The notes below the pieces were generated by a model. That model was not told the origin of the DNA and did no database searches. It saw nothing but the letters and a program-made list of their open reading frames with translations. DNA of 64,000 nucleotides from Cladophialophora immunda. Its lineage: Eukaryota > Ascomycota > Eurotiomycetes > Chaetothyriales > Herpotrichiellaceae. The stretch covers positions 2,668,883 through 2,732,882 of the forward strand of contig NW_015622546.1 in NCBI RefSeq assembly GCF_000835495.1. Direction: 5' to 3'. The translations under genes were made by a program, and so were the position numbers. Shown here piece after piece: positions 42,253-53,146 of the stretch (its first letter is position 1; every line of letters begins with the position of its first letter).

Positions 42253-43047
42253 ATGTCAGAGCCGAAAACAATCAAAGTGACCCTGTCACAGATAGCCAAA
42301 ATGATTGATCACTCCCTTTTACATCCGACCATGACGGACCAGGAAATTCAAGCCGGACTGGAAATCGCGAAGAAGTACCAGACAGCCACGGCTTGCGTCA
42401 AGCCGTATGCAATCGCGCAGGCGAAGGGCGCCCTGGAGGGATCAGGCGTTGCGGTCTGCCCCGTCATTGGCTTTCCCGCTGGCAACAGCACGATCGAAGT
42501 CAAGGTTTTTGAGGCAGCGAAGGCCGCGGAAGCAGGGGGCACAGAGGTCGATATGGTGGTCAATATCGGCAAAGTCCTCTCCGGTGACTGGGAGTACGTC
42601 GCCGAGGAAATCGGAGCAATCAACGCGGCAGTGCGGGACAAAGGGGCGATCCTGAAGGTCATATTCGAGAACGATTTTCTACGGGACGAGCACATCGTCA
42701 AGCTGTGTGAGATCTGTTCGGAGCTTGACGTCGCCTTCGTCAAGACGTCGACGGGCTATGGATTCGTCAAGCAGCCCAACGGCATGTACGCGTACAAGGG
42801 CGCCACCGTACCTCATTTGAAGCTCATGAGAAGGTACGCTAAACCGGGCATCCAGATCAAAGCCGCAGGGGGAGTCCGCACGTTGGACGATTTGCTCTAT
42901 GTCATGTCCATTGGCGTCACAAGGATAGGAGCCACTGCAACAGTTGCGATTCTGGAAGAGGCGAAAAAGAGAGGGATAGGCGACGAACCGGTTGAGGTGG
43001 AAGTCAAGCCCATGGCTGGAGCTGCCACCAATGGGGCGGCTTATTAG
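42253..43047 (+). CDS. deoC: Deoxyribose-phosphate aldolase (DERA)
   Basis: Single exon, 264 aa. Catalyses 2-deoxy-D-ribose 5-phosphate to glyceraldehyde 3-phosphate plus acetaldehyde in deoxynucleoside breakdown. The TIM-barrel class I aldolase signature is complete: IAKMIDHSLLHPTMT, ATACVKPYAI, VIGFPAGNSTIEVK, EVDMVVNIGKVLSGDW, the Schiff-base Lys164 in AFVKTSTGYGF, and the second lysine Lys203 in IQIKAAGGVRT. The C-terminal ~20 residues after AILEEAKKRGIG are a non-conserved tail. The upstream gene diverges (MOSC) and Pus1 follows 342 nt downstream on the same strand. Cytosolic location is assumed because no targeting signal is seen. Confidence 0.96.
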   Translation: MSEPKTIKVTLSQIAKMIDHSLLHPTMTDQEIQAGLEIAKKYQTATACVKPYAIAQAKGALEGSGVAVCPVIGFPAGNSTIEVKVFEAAKAAEAGGTEVDMVVNIGKVLSGDWEYVAEEIGAINAAVRDKGAILKVIFENDFLRDEHIVKLCEICSELDVAFVKTSTGYGFVKQPNGMYAYKGATVPHLKLMRRYAKPGIQIKAAGGVRTLDDLLYVMSIGVTRIGATATVAILEEAKKRGIGDEPVEVEVKPMAGAATNGAAY

Positions 43048-43389
43048 AGCTGTAGAGGGGGTAGCCATTCGGAATGGGCTTGAAGCGCGCACAGACAGCA
43101 GATAGCATGATCTACATGAATAGAATGATCACCCTCAACAACGACAACAAGTATCAAAGGCGAAGGATGCTTGAGTGAGCCAGAGCGCCGGCTCCCATAT
43201 TGCACCTGCCTATATTCTGCCTCACCGTACCCTCTTCCCGCGGCGAATCAGCGAAGCGCTTTTTGCGGGGAAAAGCGCAAGTCCCCGAGTCGCAGTTGGA
43301 GAGCACACCCAGAAATTTTTGGAAATAGGTGCAGCTGTCGCCGATGTTGGAGCTTCGTCTCTTGTTTTCATGTTCTACAGGTCGCCAAC
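43048..43389. other. Intergenic, DERA 3' flank and PUS1 promoter
   Basis: 342 nt between same-strand genes; it should contain a terminator and a promoter. No further feature is seen. Confidence 0.45.
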
Positions 43390-45512
43390 ATGGAGACTGG
43401 CATTTCGAAGGCCCCCGTGCCAGCGCCAGGTGCGCCCGAGGGCTCCTCAAGTGCCAATAGCAACAACGCCGAGTCCAGGACTCCAACCTCTCCCAGAGGA
43501 GGAGCAGCGCAAGTTCCTGAACCGGAACATGGTCGTCCAGATGCAAGACGTTCGCATCAGAATGCTGCTGCAGGGCGAGAGGCCAGAGGTGGTCGAGGAG
43601 GTCGTCAGGGCAAGAAGAGAGATATGGGGAGGAAGGAGTGGGCGTAAGTCTCATCTTCCCTCCAGGAATGTACCCAGCGAGGCAGTTCGCGATGGCGCCC
43701 TCACACCCTCTTCAGATGTTCAAGACTGACTTGCTAAGTAAGAACAAAGTAGACAAAAGGCAACGGAACGAAGATGAGCAAGCCGCCAAACGCCAACGGA
43801 TCGACCATGGCAAGGACGAACTGCCCATTTACGCTACAAAATTCAGCGATGAAGTGCTCGCGGCCGAGGAGAGGAGACCGAAAAAGAAGGTCGCTGTGCT
43901 TATTGGCTATGCTGGGACCGGTTACAAGGGGATGCAGCTGTAAGATTGCCCGCGCGACTGGTTGTTTTTCGTCACTCACTCCCATGGGTCCAGAGCGCAT
44001 GATCAGAAAACGATCGAAGGCGACCTCTTCCAAGCCTTTGTTGCGGCCGGAGCCATCTCCAAAGCCAACGCGGACGATCCCAAGAAATCTTCCTTTGTGC
44101 GATGCGCCCGGACCGACAAGGGCGTCCACGCCGCCGGCAACGTGATATCCCTGAAATTGATCATCGAGGACGAGGATATCGTGAAAAAGATCAACGACAA
44201 CCTGACTCCCCAGATTCGGGTTTGGGGGTACGAACGGACAAACAACAGTTTCAGTGCCTATCAGATGGTTGACTCGCGGATATATGAGTACCTAATTCCT
44301 ACACATAGCTTTCTGCCACCACACCCTAGCAGTTTTCTGGGCAGAAACTGTGAAAAGTGGGCGGAGAAAAAGGGCGATGTGGACGGGTACAGGAAGAGAC
44401 AAGAAGAAGTGTTGGGATACTGGGAGAAGGTGGACGAGGAGATGATCAAGCCAATTCTGGCGGAATATGACGAAGAGATCCGTGCCATTCTGGAGAAGGC
44501 ACTGTGGCTGAAAGCAGAAGGCCCCGAGGATGGTGGTGCAGACCCGTCGAGTTCCACAGCGGTGGAGGTTGAACCTGAAACCTCCAAGCCAGAGGGGTTA
44601 CAAGAAGCCGAAAACAAAGGCGCAGAATCGCAGGACAAGACTCCTGTAAACAGCAACGGCGAAGAACCCTCCTCCCTAGCGGAAGACTCGACAGATCAAG
44701 CGAAACCATCGCGACCGCGCATCCTCGACGAGGCCATGAAACGCATCCGGCAAGCCTACATTGCAGCCAAGCGGGCCTACCGCATCCCGCCTGAACGGCT
44801 TGACCGAATCCAAAAGGCGCTCAATCTATTTGTCGGCACTCGCAACTATCACAACTACACCATCCAGAAGACCTTCAAGGACCCCAGCGCCAAGCGAGTG
44901 ATCAAATCCTTCCTGGTCAACAGGACGCCGATCCTGATCAACGGCACGGAGTGGCTGAGCATGAAAGTCCACGGGCAGAGTTTCATGATGCACCAGATCC
45001 GCAAGATGGTCGGGATGGTCGCGCTGGTGGTGCGTTGCGGGTGTGACCCCCAACGGCTGGTGGAGAGCATGGGCCCCGACAGGCTGTCGATCCCCAAGGC
45101 TCCCAGCCTGGGCCTTCTGCTCGAGCGCCCGGTGTTCGAATCCTACAACAAGCGCGCTAAGGACGCACTCGCCAAAGAAGCCATCGACTTTGACAAGTAC
45201 AGGGCGGAGATGGACGCGTTCAAGCAAGAACAGATCTACGAGCGCATGTACCGGGACGAGGAGAAGGACAACGTCTTTGGCAACTTCTTCAACCATGTCG
45301 ACAACTTCCCCAGCGAGCCTTTCTTGTTTGTCACGTCCGGCGGCGTCGAAGCGACCAAGACGAAACCGCTGGTTGCACCGGTCGGAGCGCTCGAAGGGGG
45401 AAAGACGAAGAGTGCGAATGCTCTATTAGACAACGATGCGGATGTCGGCGCCGACGACGAAGATAGCGATGCGGACGACGCTGTCAAGGACAACCACGGT
45501 GACGAGGGTTGA
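43390..45512 (+). CDS. PUS1: tRNA pseudouridine synthase 1 (TruA family)
   Basis: Three exons, 43390-43643, 43739-43939 and 43994-45512 (introns of 95 and 54 nt), encode 657 aa. Core motifs are KKKVAVLIGYAGTGYKGMQL, then VRCARTDKGVHAAGN with catalytic Asp193, RTNNSFSAYQMVDSRIYEYL, and FVGTRNYHNYTIQKTFKDPS near the C-terminal half. Yeast Pus1 modifies several tRNA positions and U2 snRNA in the nucleus. The ~85-residue N-terminus is Gly/Arg-rich and basic (GGRGGRQGKKRDMGRKEW). A low-complexity Glu/Ser/Lys insert of about 55 residues interrupts the catalytic domain, and the tail is strongly acidic (DVGADDEDSDADDAVKD). The intron 1 acceptor is the least certain point: the 72-nt alternative gives a stop. 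Confidence 0.92.
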
Positions 45513-46883
45513 CGAACGACCGTCGCTGGCTGCTTTTCTAGACGGGACGATAGACTTTGATCAAAGAGCTGAGGACAATTTGCATTCCGGATCGCCAGCC
45601 TGAGAGGGCTTTCTGTAACAGACTTCGTAGTGCCAATTCTTTTATTTTTGGGTGATCTTTGCATTGCCTCGCGTATAACGCCTGGTTATACGGGAGAAGA
45701 GACAAGGTACGTAGCGAGCCTCACCAGCCTGATGTTGGTCGCGGGGTTGCAGGGAAACCTCCCGCCGAATGTGGCGGCGCCAAGTGCCCGCCGCTTTTGG
45801 AGGGACTCCCCTGGATGCCAACATCCTCTCCCTAAATGCACTTCGCGAGTCAGCCTCGCCAGCCCCGATCCTGCCTCGGCCGTTCTCCCTCCTTTTATCG
45901 TCTCTATAAGTAAGTGACTTGTGTACCTTGTCGTGCACTATGCGATCCATACGACTATCACCAGAGCGGGACCAGAAACAGTCCCAGAGATGTGATTACT
46001 GGCGGCAATCCGATTCCCCAATCCGCGAGGCCACCGAAGGACGAGGTTCTAGAGGCTCGATCTGGAGACATCATACTGTCGGCCAAGTAGTCCTGTCGAG
46101 TCACCAGCTTACGATATACCGTACGGCGCCGGTGCCCGGTTGGGATTTGGACCCCCTATTGGCGTTTGTAGATCCCGGGGCGCGGTGGTGGCGGCCGGGT
46201 TGTAATATGAACGGGTGCTTGAAGGTGCTGCCGGCACGTCGAATGGGATGTTGAGAATTGTGGTGGTGGCCGTGGGGGGCCCGGGGAATTGTAGGGCATC
46301 GATGGTAATTGCAGGCATATAGTAGCCTGATGGCGGAATTTGGGTAACCTTGGACGTGAGAGGAACAAGCGCTTGAGGGTTTCTGGGGGAGGGTCCGAAT
46401 GAGAAGTTGACTTAAGAGACACGCTCGCTCTCACGAACACCCGGGACATCGACCTTCAAGGCGGCCTTGTTTGAACGACGTATAGAAACATAAGAACGCA
46501 AGGCTGATATTTGGTTGGGGCGATACGAGTCGACTATAGGTTCCTGTTCGTTGGCCGCCTAAACCCAAGGCCTGGATTTCCCGGCGGTACAGAGGCATAG
46601 ATACCTAGGCGCCTTCAGCCTTGTTGTGTCACATATTCCTAGTGTCAGGCTGAAGGAGGCTGGTTGGTTGCCTTGCATATCAAGGGCAGATATAATCGTC
46701 TGCATGGAAAGAGAGGGATGTCCTGTTCCACGTCCCGTTAATGATTTAAGTGCCCTGTCCCAATATCATCCACCATCCACGAACATACAATATACGGTAT
46801 CTACCTAGGTATCTATCTATCTTCCCGATCTCGAAAGACTTCGACAAAGACCAAGTCAAGTCCAGAACAAGGCGTGGATAAAG
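45513..46883. other. 1.4-kb intergenic region
   Basis: Between PUS1 and the membrane-protein gene on the same strand. A minus-strand 69-codon frame (46109-46318) starting MPAITIDALQFPG is the only mildly protein-like piece, and I do not call it. Near 46800 a taccTAGGTATCTATCTATC-type tract occurs. Confidence 0.4.
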
Positions 46884-48166
46884 ATGGGCTTGCTGAACCT
46901 CAGCCTCAACTTCAACCTCAACCTGTCCCTCTCCCTCCTCCCGATCCTGCTCCTCGCAACCCCTTCCGCCACCCCGGGCTTGACGCCCATACACACCTCC
47001 GCCGCACTATACACGGACACCCACACCCACACCCACGCGCGGGCCCTATTCTCGTTGGCGCTCCTGTCTTCCGTGCTCGATGCGTGTCTGGAAGCGTTCA
47101 AGCTCTGCCTGGGCATGCAGACAGGGCTGAACCCCAGCGCGCTGAACCAGGGCGAGTTCCCGGCCTGCGCGGCCATGACTACCGGTGTAAGTTGTGCTTC
47201 GGGGAGTCTTGGTAGAACAAATAAATGAATGGTTGAACAACTCGTCCATGTCAATTACATAGTATCAAGGGGTTTTCTTTGCGAGTGGACCACCGCATCT
47301 CACAGGCTAACTATCTGGCGACGAAATGCTAGTATGTCTTCCGCGTCGAGAACCAGGCCACGGTCATGTATCTCCAGAAAGTCGGACGGACGGGCCACTT
47401 GACGACGCTCGACGTGCACCCTCCTCCCTCGCGCGCCGGGCCTGACGACAAGACATGGTCCCGCCGCCGGGCGTCATTACTCTCCAGCATGCCGGGCCTC
47501 TTGCTCGTCGCCGGCCTCACGCTCTTCCCCTCGCAGACGGATTCCCCCAGCGTGGCCCTTGTGGCATCCCTCGCGCTGCTCATCCTCTCGCGCATCCTCT
47601 CCGTCATCGCCCTGCGCGCCCGCACGTCGCCGGCCGCGGGAGCATGGCGCGGCGCCCCCGAGCCAGGCGTCCGGGGCGATCTGCTCGTGCTGCTCTCCGA
47701 GGACCGCTGGGTGCGCATCCGCGGCCTGGTCGACGACTTGAAGGCCGTTACCTCGGGCGCGTGGCTGGGGCGCCCGCAATCCCCGGCCTGCGCGGCGCTG
47801 GTGGAGGGTCTGGACTGGGTCGCGCGCATGCTGGTGTACCTCGCCGTCGTGGCCCTGGGCGGCGCGACCGACGCCGAGAAAGGCACCCTGGTGGGAGCCG
47901 TGCTGGCCGGCCATTTGCTGCTCGTGTACCAGAACTCCCAGGTGGACGAGTTGGTCATGAACGGCAGGACGGTCGCGGTTGCAGGCACGCCAGACAGTGT
48001 CAAGAACTATGCGAGACGGTTGGACATGGCCAAGGAATTGGTCAAGGAGATGGGCAGAAGTGATTTTGCCGTCCGGCTGGGGCTGATCAATCCGGACAAG
48101 GGAGGGACGGAGAAGAAACAGACTGAGAAAGGCATGGGCCCTGGGCAGGAGGTGGTCACCATGTAG
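46884..48166 (+). CDS. Multi-pass membrane protein of unknown function
   Basis: Two exons, 46884-47186 and 47333-48166, around a 146-nt phase-0 intron (GTAAGT donor, TGCTAG acceptor) give 378 aa. The N-terminus MGLLNLSLNFNLNLSLSLLP is built from a short Leu/Asn/Ser repeat and works as a signal or first membrane segment. Further hydrophobic stretches are ALFSLALLSSVLDACLEAFK, MPGLLLVAGLTLF, VALVASLALLILSRILSVIA, VARMLVYLAVVALGG and GTLVGAVLAGHLLLVYQ, so five or six membrane spans are likely. The last ~60 residues are hydrophilic and Lys/Glu-rich. I do not recognise a named family, though fungal hypothetical proteins of this shape exist. It is convergent with RPA135 (64-nt gap). Confidence 0.75.
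47010..47040. repeat. CACACC tandem tract in membrane-protein exon 1
   Basis: Repeated cacccacacccacacc units within the exon encode the Thr-His alternation THTHTH in the first hydrophilic loop. Confidence 0.65.
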
Positions 48167-48230
48167 GTACCTAGGTAGGCAGCAGGAACTTCTTTTCATT
48201 GCAGCTTCGGGCTCCGGTGTCCTGCGACCC

Positions 48231-51200
48231 TTATCCCTCAATCTCAAACGTCGTCCTTACCCCCATCGCCGCCAGCTCAACGTCCAGATACCTCAGGACT
48301 CCCGGCACATTGACCACCGTCGTGTTATCACCGCCCACGAATTTTCTTCCCGCTCCATCCTCCCACACCGCGATCTTACTATCCTGGAACGTCGCGGGTC
48401 TCGCACAGGCCCGACACCTTACCATTCCGCTCGGCTCGACTCTGCCCCCTCTCCTTTTGATGGTGAACTGATTCGGCACCATCATGGTGCTCAAGAAACT
48501 GCCGCAACTCCGACACACCCAAGCCCGTTGCTTGTCGCTGCAGTCCATGAGTCGATCCTGCAGCAGATATGCACAACCGTGCGCAATCAATGAGTCACGC
48601 TCCATTTCTCCAACACGGATGCCACCGCCTTTAGCTCTTCCTTTGATGGGCTGCCCATGCAGAGCGTTTACCGGCCCGGTCGTGCGCACCTGGAACTTGT
48701 CGCTGACCATGTGCCTCAACCTTTGGTAGTAGACCACCCCAATGTAGATGTCAGCAGCGAACTCCTTGCCGGTGATGCCACTGTACATGGGCTCGTTGCC
48801 ATAGAAGTTGTACCCGGCCTGTAGAAGCTGATCACCGAAATAATTGCCTGCGGTATTGTCCTCGTCAAAGGAGAAAGGCGTGCAATCTTGAGCGAGGCCG
48901 TGAAGAGCTCCGGATTTGCCAGCCAGAGACTCCACAAACATGCCAATGGTCATTCGAGACGGAAAAGCGTGTGGGTTGATGATGACGTCTGGTTGGATTC
49001 CAGACTCGCTGTAGGGCATATCCTCGCTCGGCCACAGCATCGAACACACACCTTTTTGTCCGTGCCTTGAAGAGAACTTGTCACCGATGATAGGTCGTCT
49101 GGGAATCCGGTATTTGATGCTAATCGCCTGACAAGGTTGATCTCCTGTCTCGGAGCCAATCAGTCGGATTTGATCAATGTAGGCTTCTTCGGCATCCTTG
49201 TATTTGAAGTACTTGGTATTTCCGTCCAAGTTCTTGAGCTTGCCTTCCGATGGATCGAACATGACACTGTGGTAGGCGAGAACGATCGACCCCTCGCCAA
49301 CTTTTGTCCCAACGGCGGGCAGGCCATCAGAATCAAGCGCCTGAATCACCTCTTCGGAGATGTTCGGGTCGCCTTCAGCAAAGCCGAAAAGTGATTTGAT
49401 CTCAGTCTTTGACCGAGCCGCCCTTGAATCTTCGTTGAGCTTGTAAACCTTGGTCTTGTAGATGACACCATCACCAAACCCTCGCTCATGAGAGGATTTG
49501 TTAATTATCATAGCGTCGTCCATATCGTAGCCGGTGTACGAGATGACCGCCACGACGGCGTTCATTCCGTTGGGGAAGTTGTCCAGGCCGTACTCGTTGT
49601 ACAGCGGAGGTCTTACAACCGGCGTCTGCCCTGTCTGAAGCAGATATGCTTTGTTGTCGGTTCGACACATCATGTTTGAGGAAGGAGTTCCCATTGCTTG
49701 CTTGCTCATTTGACACTGGTACATGTTTCGAGGCGACTGGTTAAAATCTGAAAAGGGGGTCATATTGGCAAGGATTGATAGGACGTTTGTGGGCTTGAAC
49801 TCGATGTGGGTGGTCAAACTGGGTATGATGTCCGCATCCACGCAAGCAATGTTCATGTATTGCTGCTCAAATGGTCCGACGTAGTCGAGCTTGTCTGCCG
49901 GAATGTACTTAACAGGTCGCAGCATCCGCGATGGATCAGTGAAGAGGTACAGGCCAGGATAGAGACCGCCATTCGAGGTGGGGACATAGCCTATTTCTAG
50001 TTCATTCGGGATGTTGTGCTCTCCATTCACCTTCCAATGTCGTAGAAGCTGGGCAATTTCCCTCGCCCTCTTTGCCGCGCAGTATCCCAAAATACGGCCT
50101 TCAAGTTGGACGGAAAGACTCTCACTAATAGTCATCGAAGGCGCGGAAGATAGTCCGAGCTGAAGAACTGCTTTCTCAATACCAGAAGTGTCAATCCGCT
50201 TAATTTGAACTTGGCACTGGTGGGCCAAGTGGTTCAAAAGGCCGCATGGAGCCCCGTCAGGAGTGTGAACGGGACAAAGAAATCCCCAGCTTTCTGGCAA
50301 CAGCTTGCGTACAGTGGTCGTTTTCAACTGCGCGAAAAAGGCACCTCGATGTATACACCGGAAGTGGCTGATGAATCGGTAGAAATTGATTTTCTCGGCC
50401 ATGATTGTAAAACCTGATGTCTGAGACAGATCGAGTCCAGTTTGACTGACCAGATTTCCCGTCGAGAGGAAGTATTCCAGTTTCCCTGCAATATTTTCGT
50501 TCGTCCTCCTGACGATTTTGGGGAGGAAGTCCGCTTCAAACGAGGGGTCTGTGAATTTGGCGTCGTTCTTAGCCCTGATCCAGTCCCGGGCTACAGCACC
50601 GATGCCAACCAGCCACTCGTATATGTTCTCCTTCAAGATCATACCGTACAAAAACCCTCCCAGCAGGACTTCTTGACTAGAGACCGCATCAGGATTGTCC
50701 AGAGCACAGTCGCCTGCAGCGAGTGCATAGAGCTTTCTGATCATGAACAGAATCAGCTGGAATTTGTCGTTGTTTTGGGAGGGTGTGACGTCGACGTTGC
50801 CGAGATGTGGCAGGACAATCTTCCTCAAAAACTCCTCGCCCACTTTCTCATCAGACATTGTGATAGGCTGCATTAGAACAGGTCTGAATTTCTCTCCGAG
50901 ATATGCCAGTGTCTGCGTCCGTGTTTTGAGATTGTATGCTTTGTAAGTCCGCAGGAGAAGCTCCGTCCGGTCGGCGACAAACGAGCTAGGTGTTTTATTG
51001 GAGGCCGACGAGCCGATGATGCCTTCCGCAATCTCGCGGTCGTTCGTGTCCACCAGAGCTTTCAGGATCATGACCACCGGGACCAGGTATTCGCTTTTCC
51101 TCCACGAAAATCTAAAAGTGACGTTCCCATCTGTTAGGTAATGGAGGACGTTGGAATGCGAAGTCTGGTCTGGCCGCACGGACCGAATCTGGATTGCGAA

Positions 51201-51869
51201 CTTCGAAAAGGTAGGGCCTCTCGCGGCAAAGGCAGACCTCGAGATGGCCATGGGGTAATTCCTCCTTGTCGCTATCAGCATGCGGATGAGCTTTTCGTTC
51301 CCATTGACGATAAAGTAGCCGCCCATCTCTTCAGACTCCTCCTTGTGGCGTACCATCTGTGCGGGCGAGAACTTCTCGAGGTGACATCTGTTGGACCGTA
51401 ACATGATTGGCATCTGTCCGAGATCCCGTACGGACTCCTGCCAGTCGCCATTGTTTATTCTGTACTGCAGCCTCGCTCTTAATCTTCCTCTGTAGGTGGT
51501 GTGCCGCTCCCGACATTCGGAAGGGTATATGTTCCGGTCTTCAATGCTGAATTTGTTACTCGGAGGGAGGGTAGGTTTCTCTAGTATGACCTCCGTCACT
51601 CTCAGGTCAAGCTTGTTGCGTTGAATAGCTCGGCTCGGGTTTCGTAGATCGCCATCGACAACGGTGTAGATTCCGATGTCTTTGAGCCCGGCGTCGATGA
51701 GTTTCTCGTCCCACAGGGCGTTAAAGGACTCGATATGTGGTTTAACTGCGGCTTGAAGAGCCGGAAAGGCGCTGCGATCTTTCGGCGTGTTTCTGAAGAG
51801 CTTATGGCGGCGGACAGTGTCGTATTCTACCGACCATTTGGTGCTGGTCTGGGTTGTCGTCGTTGACAT
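48231..51869 (-). CDS. RPA135: RNA polymerase I second-largest subunit (RPA135)
   Basis: Single exon, 1212 aa from ATG 51869. Subunit of RNA polymerase I, which makes the large rRNA precursor in the nucleolus. Family landmarks run in order: FSIEDRNIYPSECRERHTTY (Pol I-type N-terminal region), MGGYFIVNGNEKLIRMLIA (RPB2 lobe), WGFLCPVHTPDGAPCGLLNH (fork loop), NGMNAVVAVISYTGYDMDDA (catalytic region with the acidic DMDDA), FSSRHGQKGVCSMLWPSEDM and the hybrid-binding segment, ending with the Zn anchor CRSCG...VRCRACARPA. The ECRERHTTYRGRLRARLQYR block and absence of Pol II/III-specific inserts favour Pol I. No intron or frameshift is seen, which is unusual for so long a gene but accepted in fungi. 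Confidence 0.94.
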   Translation of the reverse strand: MSTTTTQTSTKWSVEYDTVRRHKLFRNTPKDRSAFPALQAAVKPHIESFNALWDEKLIDAGLKDIGIYTVVDGDLRNPSRAIQRNKLDLRVTEVILEKPTLPPSNKFSIEDRNIYPSECRERHTTYRGRLRARLQYRINNGDWQESVRDLGQMPIMLRSNRCHLEKFSPAQMVRHKEESEEMGGYFIVNGNEKLIRMLIATRRNYPMAISRSAFAARGPTFSKFAIQIRSVRPDQTSHSNVLHYLTDGNVTFRFSWRKSEYLVPVVMILKALVDTNDREIAEGIIGSSASNKTPSSFVADRTELLLRTYKAYNLKTRTQTLAYLGEKFRPVLMQPITMSDEKVGEEFLRKIVLPHLGNVDVTPSQNNDKFQLILFMIRKLYALAAGDCALDNPDAVSSQEVLLGGFLYGMILKENIYEWLVGIGAVARDWIRAKNDAKFTDPSFEADFLPKIVRRTNENIAGKLEYFLSTGNLVSQTGLDLSQTSGFTIMAEKINFYRFISHFRCIHRGAFFAQLKTTTVRKLLPESWGFLCPVHTPDGAPCGLLNHLAHQCQVQIKRIDTSGIEKAVLQLGLSSAPSMTISESLSVQLEGRILGYCAAKRAREIAQLLRHWKVNGEHNIPNELEIGYVPTSNGGLYPGLYLFTDPSRMLRPVKYIPADKLDYVGPFEQQYMNIACVDADIIPSLTTHIEFKPTNVLSILANMTPFSDFNQSPRNMYQCQMSKQAMGTPSSNMMCRTDNKAYLLQTGQTPVVRPPLYNEYGLDNFPNGMNAVVAVISYTGYDMDDAMIINKSSHERGFGDGVIYKTKVYKLNEDSRAARSKTEIKSLFGFAEGDPNISEEVIQALDSDGLPAVGTKVGEGSIVLAYHSVMFDPSEGKLKNLDGNTKYFKYKDAEEAYIDQIRLIGSETGDQPCQAISIKYRIPRRPIIGDKFSSRHGQKGVCSMLWPSEDMPYSESGIQPDVIINPHAFPSRMTIGMFVESLAGKSGALHGLAQDCTPFSFDEDNTAGNYFGDQLLQAGYNFYGNEPMYSGITGKEFAADIYIGVVYYQRLRHMVSDKFQVRTTGPVNALHGQPIKGRAKGGGIRVGEMERDSLIAHGCAYLLQDRLMDCSDKQRAWVCRSCGSFLSTMMVPNQFTIKRRGGRVEPSGMVRCRACARPATFQDSKIAVWEDGAGRKFVGGDNTTVVNVPGVLRYLDVELAAMGVRTTFEIEG

Positions 51870-52612
51870 CGTGTCAAGCTTGTCATTGAACCACTAAAAC
51901 TCGCTCATGCAGGGAGAATGTCGTACTGGTAGAAGCCAGGCTTAGACACAACAATCAAGCACTCTAACACCAGCGCTGGCCGCCCGCAAGAAATGACCGT
52001 GGGCTTCAAGTTTCGAAATGCAGCAGTAGAAAAAAGTTCTATGCGCAGGCTCCGCAGCCCTTATCGATAGCAGAGCCTCGCGCATTGTCAAACTAACCTA
52101 AAATATAATAGTCAGGTACGTCATTCCAGCCTCGTCAGAGGCTGAGATTTTCCATTGCTCCTTTCGGACCGCGAGCAGGAGGCTTGCCAGCAACATATCT
52201 TTTCTGGCTTATCGGCGCTCCTGTGATAGGCTCTGTCGATGTGAATACTTGTATACTGATCAACTCTATCTCGGCACCCAGTATCACGGAATTCTGCTAC
52301 ATTCTGACAATCTCAGCCTAACGGCCCCTTTGGAGTATTGGTCTTCCTTTTCATGAACGGTGAATGCATATACTCCTAAACCGATAGTCTCAAAAATATC
52401 GCAAGTGCTTGATATTAGAGCAACTAAACTTTTCGGACTCAGATCGCAATTATAGAATGATAAATGGAACATCCATATCACAACCAAGCATTCAAGCAAC
52501 TCAGGGATCCCGCCACGGTCGATTAGCACCCCTCCCTGCCATCCCTGCGCTGCTCCGCTCCCATTGTGATTCCCATTCCAGCACAGAGGGCGCTCTCTCT
52601 CACTCACAAAAA
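51870..52612. promoter_or_regulatory. RPA135 promoter region and SnoaL-like 3' flank
   Basis: 743 nt, non-coding. The first ~250 nt upstream of the polymerase start contain a TTATCGATA-like palindrome (near 52062). No function is assigned to it. Confidence 0.4.
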
Positions 52613-53146
52613 TCAGATTCCCAAGTCCTTGGAGGAGAGAACACCCCTCTTGAGCAGGCCGACCATCAATGGACCCGTGTCCCCGGTGAGCTCGATCCTC
52701 TTCAAGACGAAGCCGCCGTCTCCTTCCTTGACATAGTGAAAGCGATACGCGCCGGGGATGGCCAGGTCCCACTTCTTCCCCTCTCCGTCGGTCTTCTTCG
52801 CCTCCCCCTCGGTCGGCTCGCCTGGGAGGTTCCCCCAGAGCGTCGCCTTGCCGATCATCTCGTACCCGGGGTCGACCTCGTAGCAGTTCAGGTAGAACGC
52901 CTCGTGGCGCCAGTTGGGCAGCGGGCCGTACAGGGCTTTCATGGCCTCGAGGCCCTTGTCGCGGCCCTCGTACACGGTCCCGTCCGGCCCGACGTACGTG
53001 AAGTCGGGAGCGTACCATTTCGGATCAAACGACTTGGTGTCGTAGTCGTCGCGGAAGCGTTCCATGAATTCCATCACGGGGAGTTTGCGGGTCGTGCTGT
53101 CAAAGTCCCCGTAGTGGACGAAGGCGGGCTTGGTAGGGACGGACAT
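52613..53146 (-). CDS. SnoaL-like / NTF2-fold small protein
   Basis: Single exon, 177 aa, ATG 53146. The opening HYGDFDSTTRKLPVMEFMER and the following RFRDDYDTKSFDPKWYAPDF then TYVGPDGTVYEGRDKGLEAM match the SnoaL-like cone-shaped fold (ketosteroid isomerase / NTF2 superfamily), including the Trp-Tyr...Asp-Phe stretch before the cavity. Residues 118-145 form a Glu/Lys-rich loop (EPTEGEAKKTDGEGKKWD), an insertion for this fold. Members include polyketide cyclases and many fungal proteins of unknown role. No catalytic residue set is clear, so the substrate is unknown. The frame is clean and the start is well placed. Confidence 0.82.
   Translation of the reverse strand: MSVPTKPAFVHYGDFDSTTRKLPVMEFMERFRDDYDTKSFDPKWYAPDFTYVGPDGTVYEGRDKGLEAMKALYGPLPNWRHEAFYLNCYEVDPGYEMIGKATLWGNLPGEPTEGEAKKTDGEGKKWDLAIPGAYRFHYVKEGDGGFVLKRIELTGDTGPLMVGLLKRGVLSSKDLGI

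Noticed and set aside
43644..43715. Alternative 72-nt first intron in PUS1
   Set aside because: Its acceptor is a better pyrimidine-tract match but puts exon 2 out of frame and meets a stop; the 95-nt version keeps the frame.
46109..46318. 69-codon minus-strand frame starting MPAITIDALQFPG
   Set aside because: Too short, no splice continuation and no known relative; left in the intergenic note.
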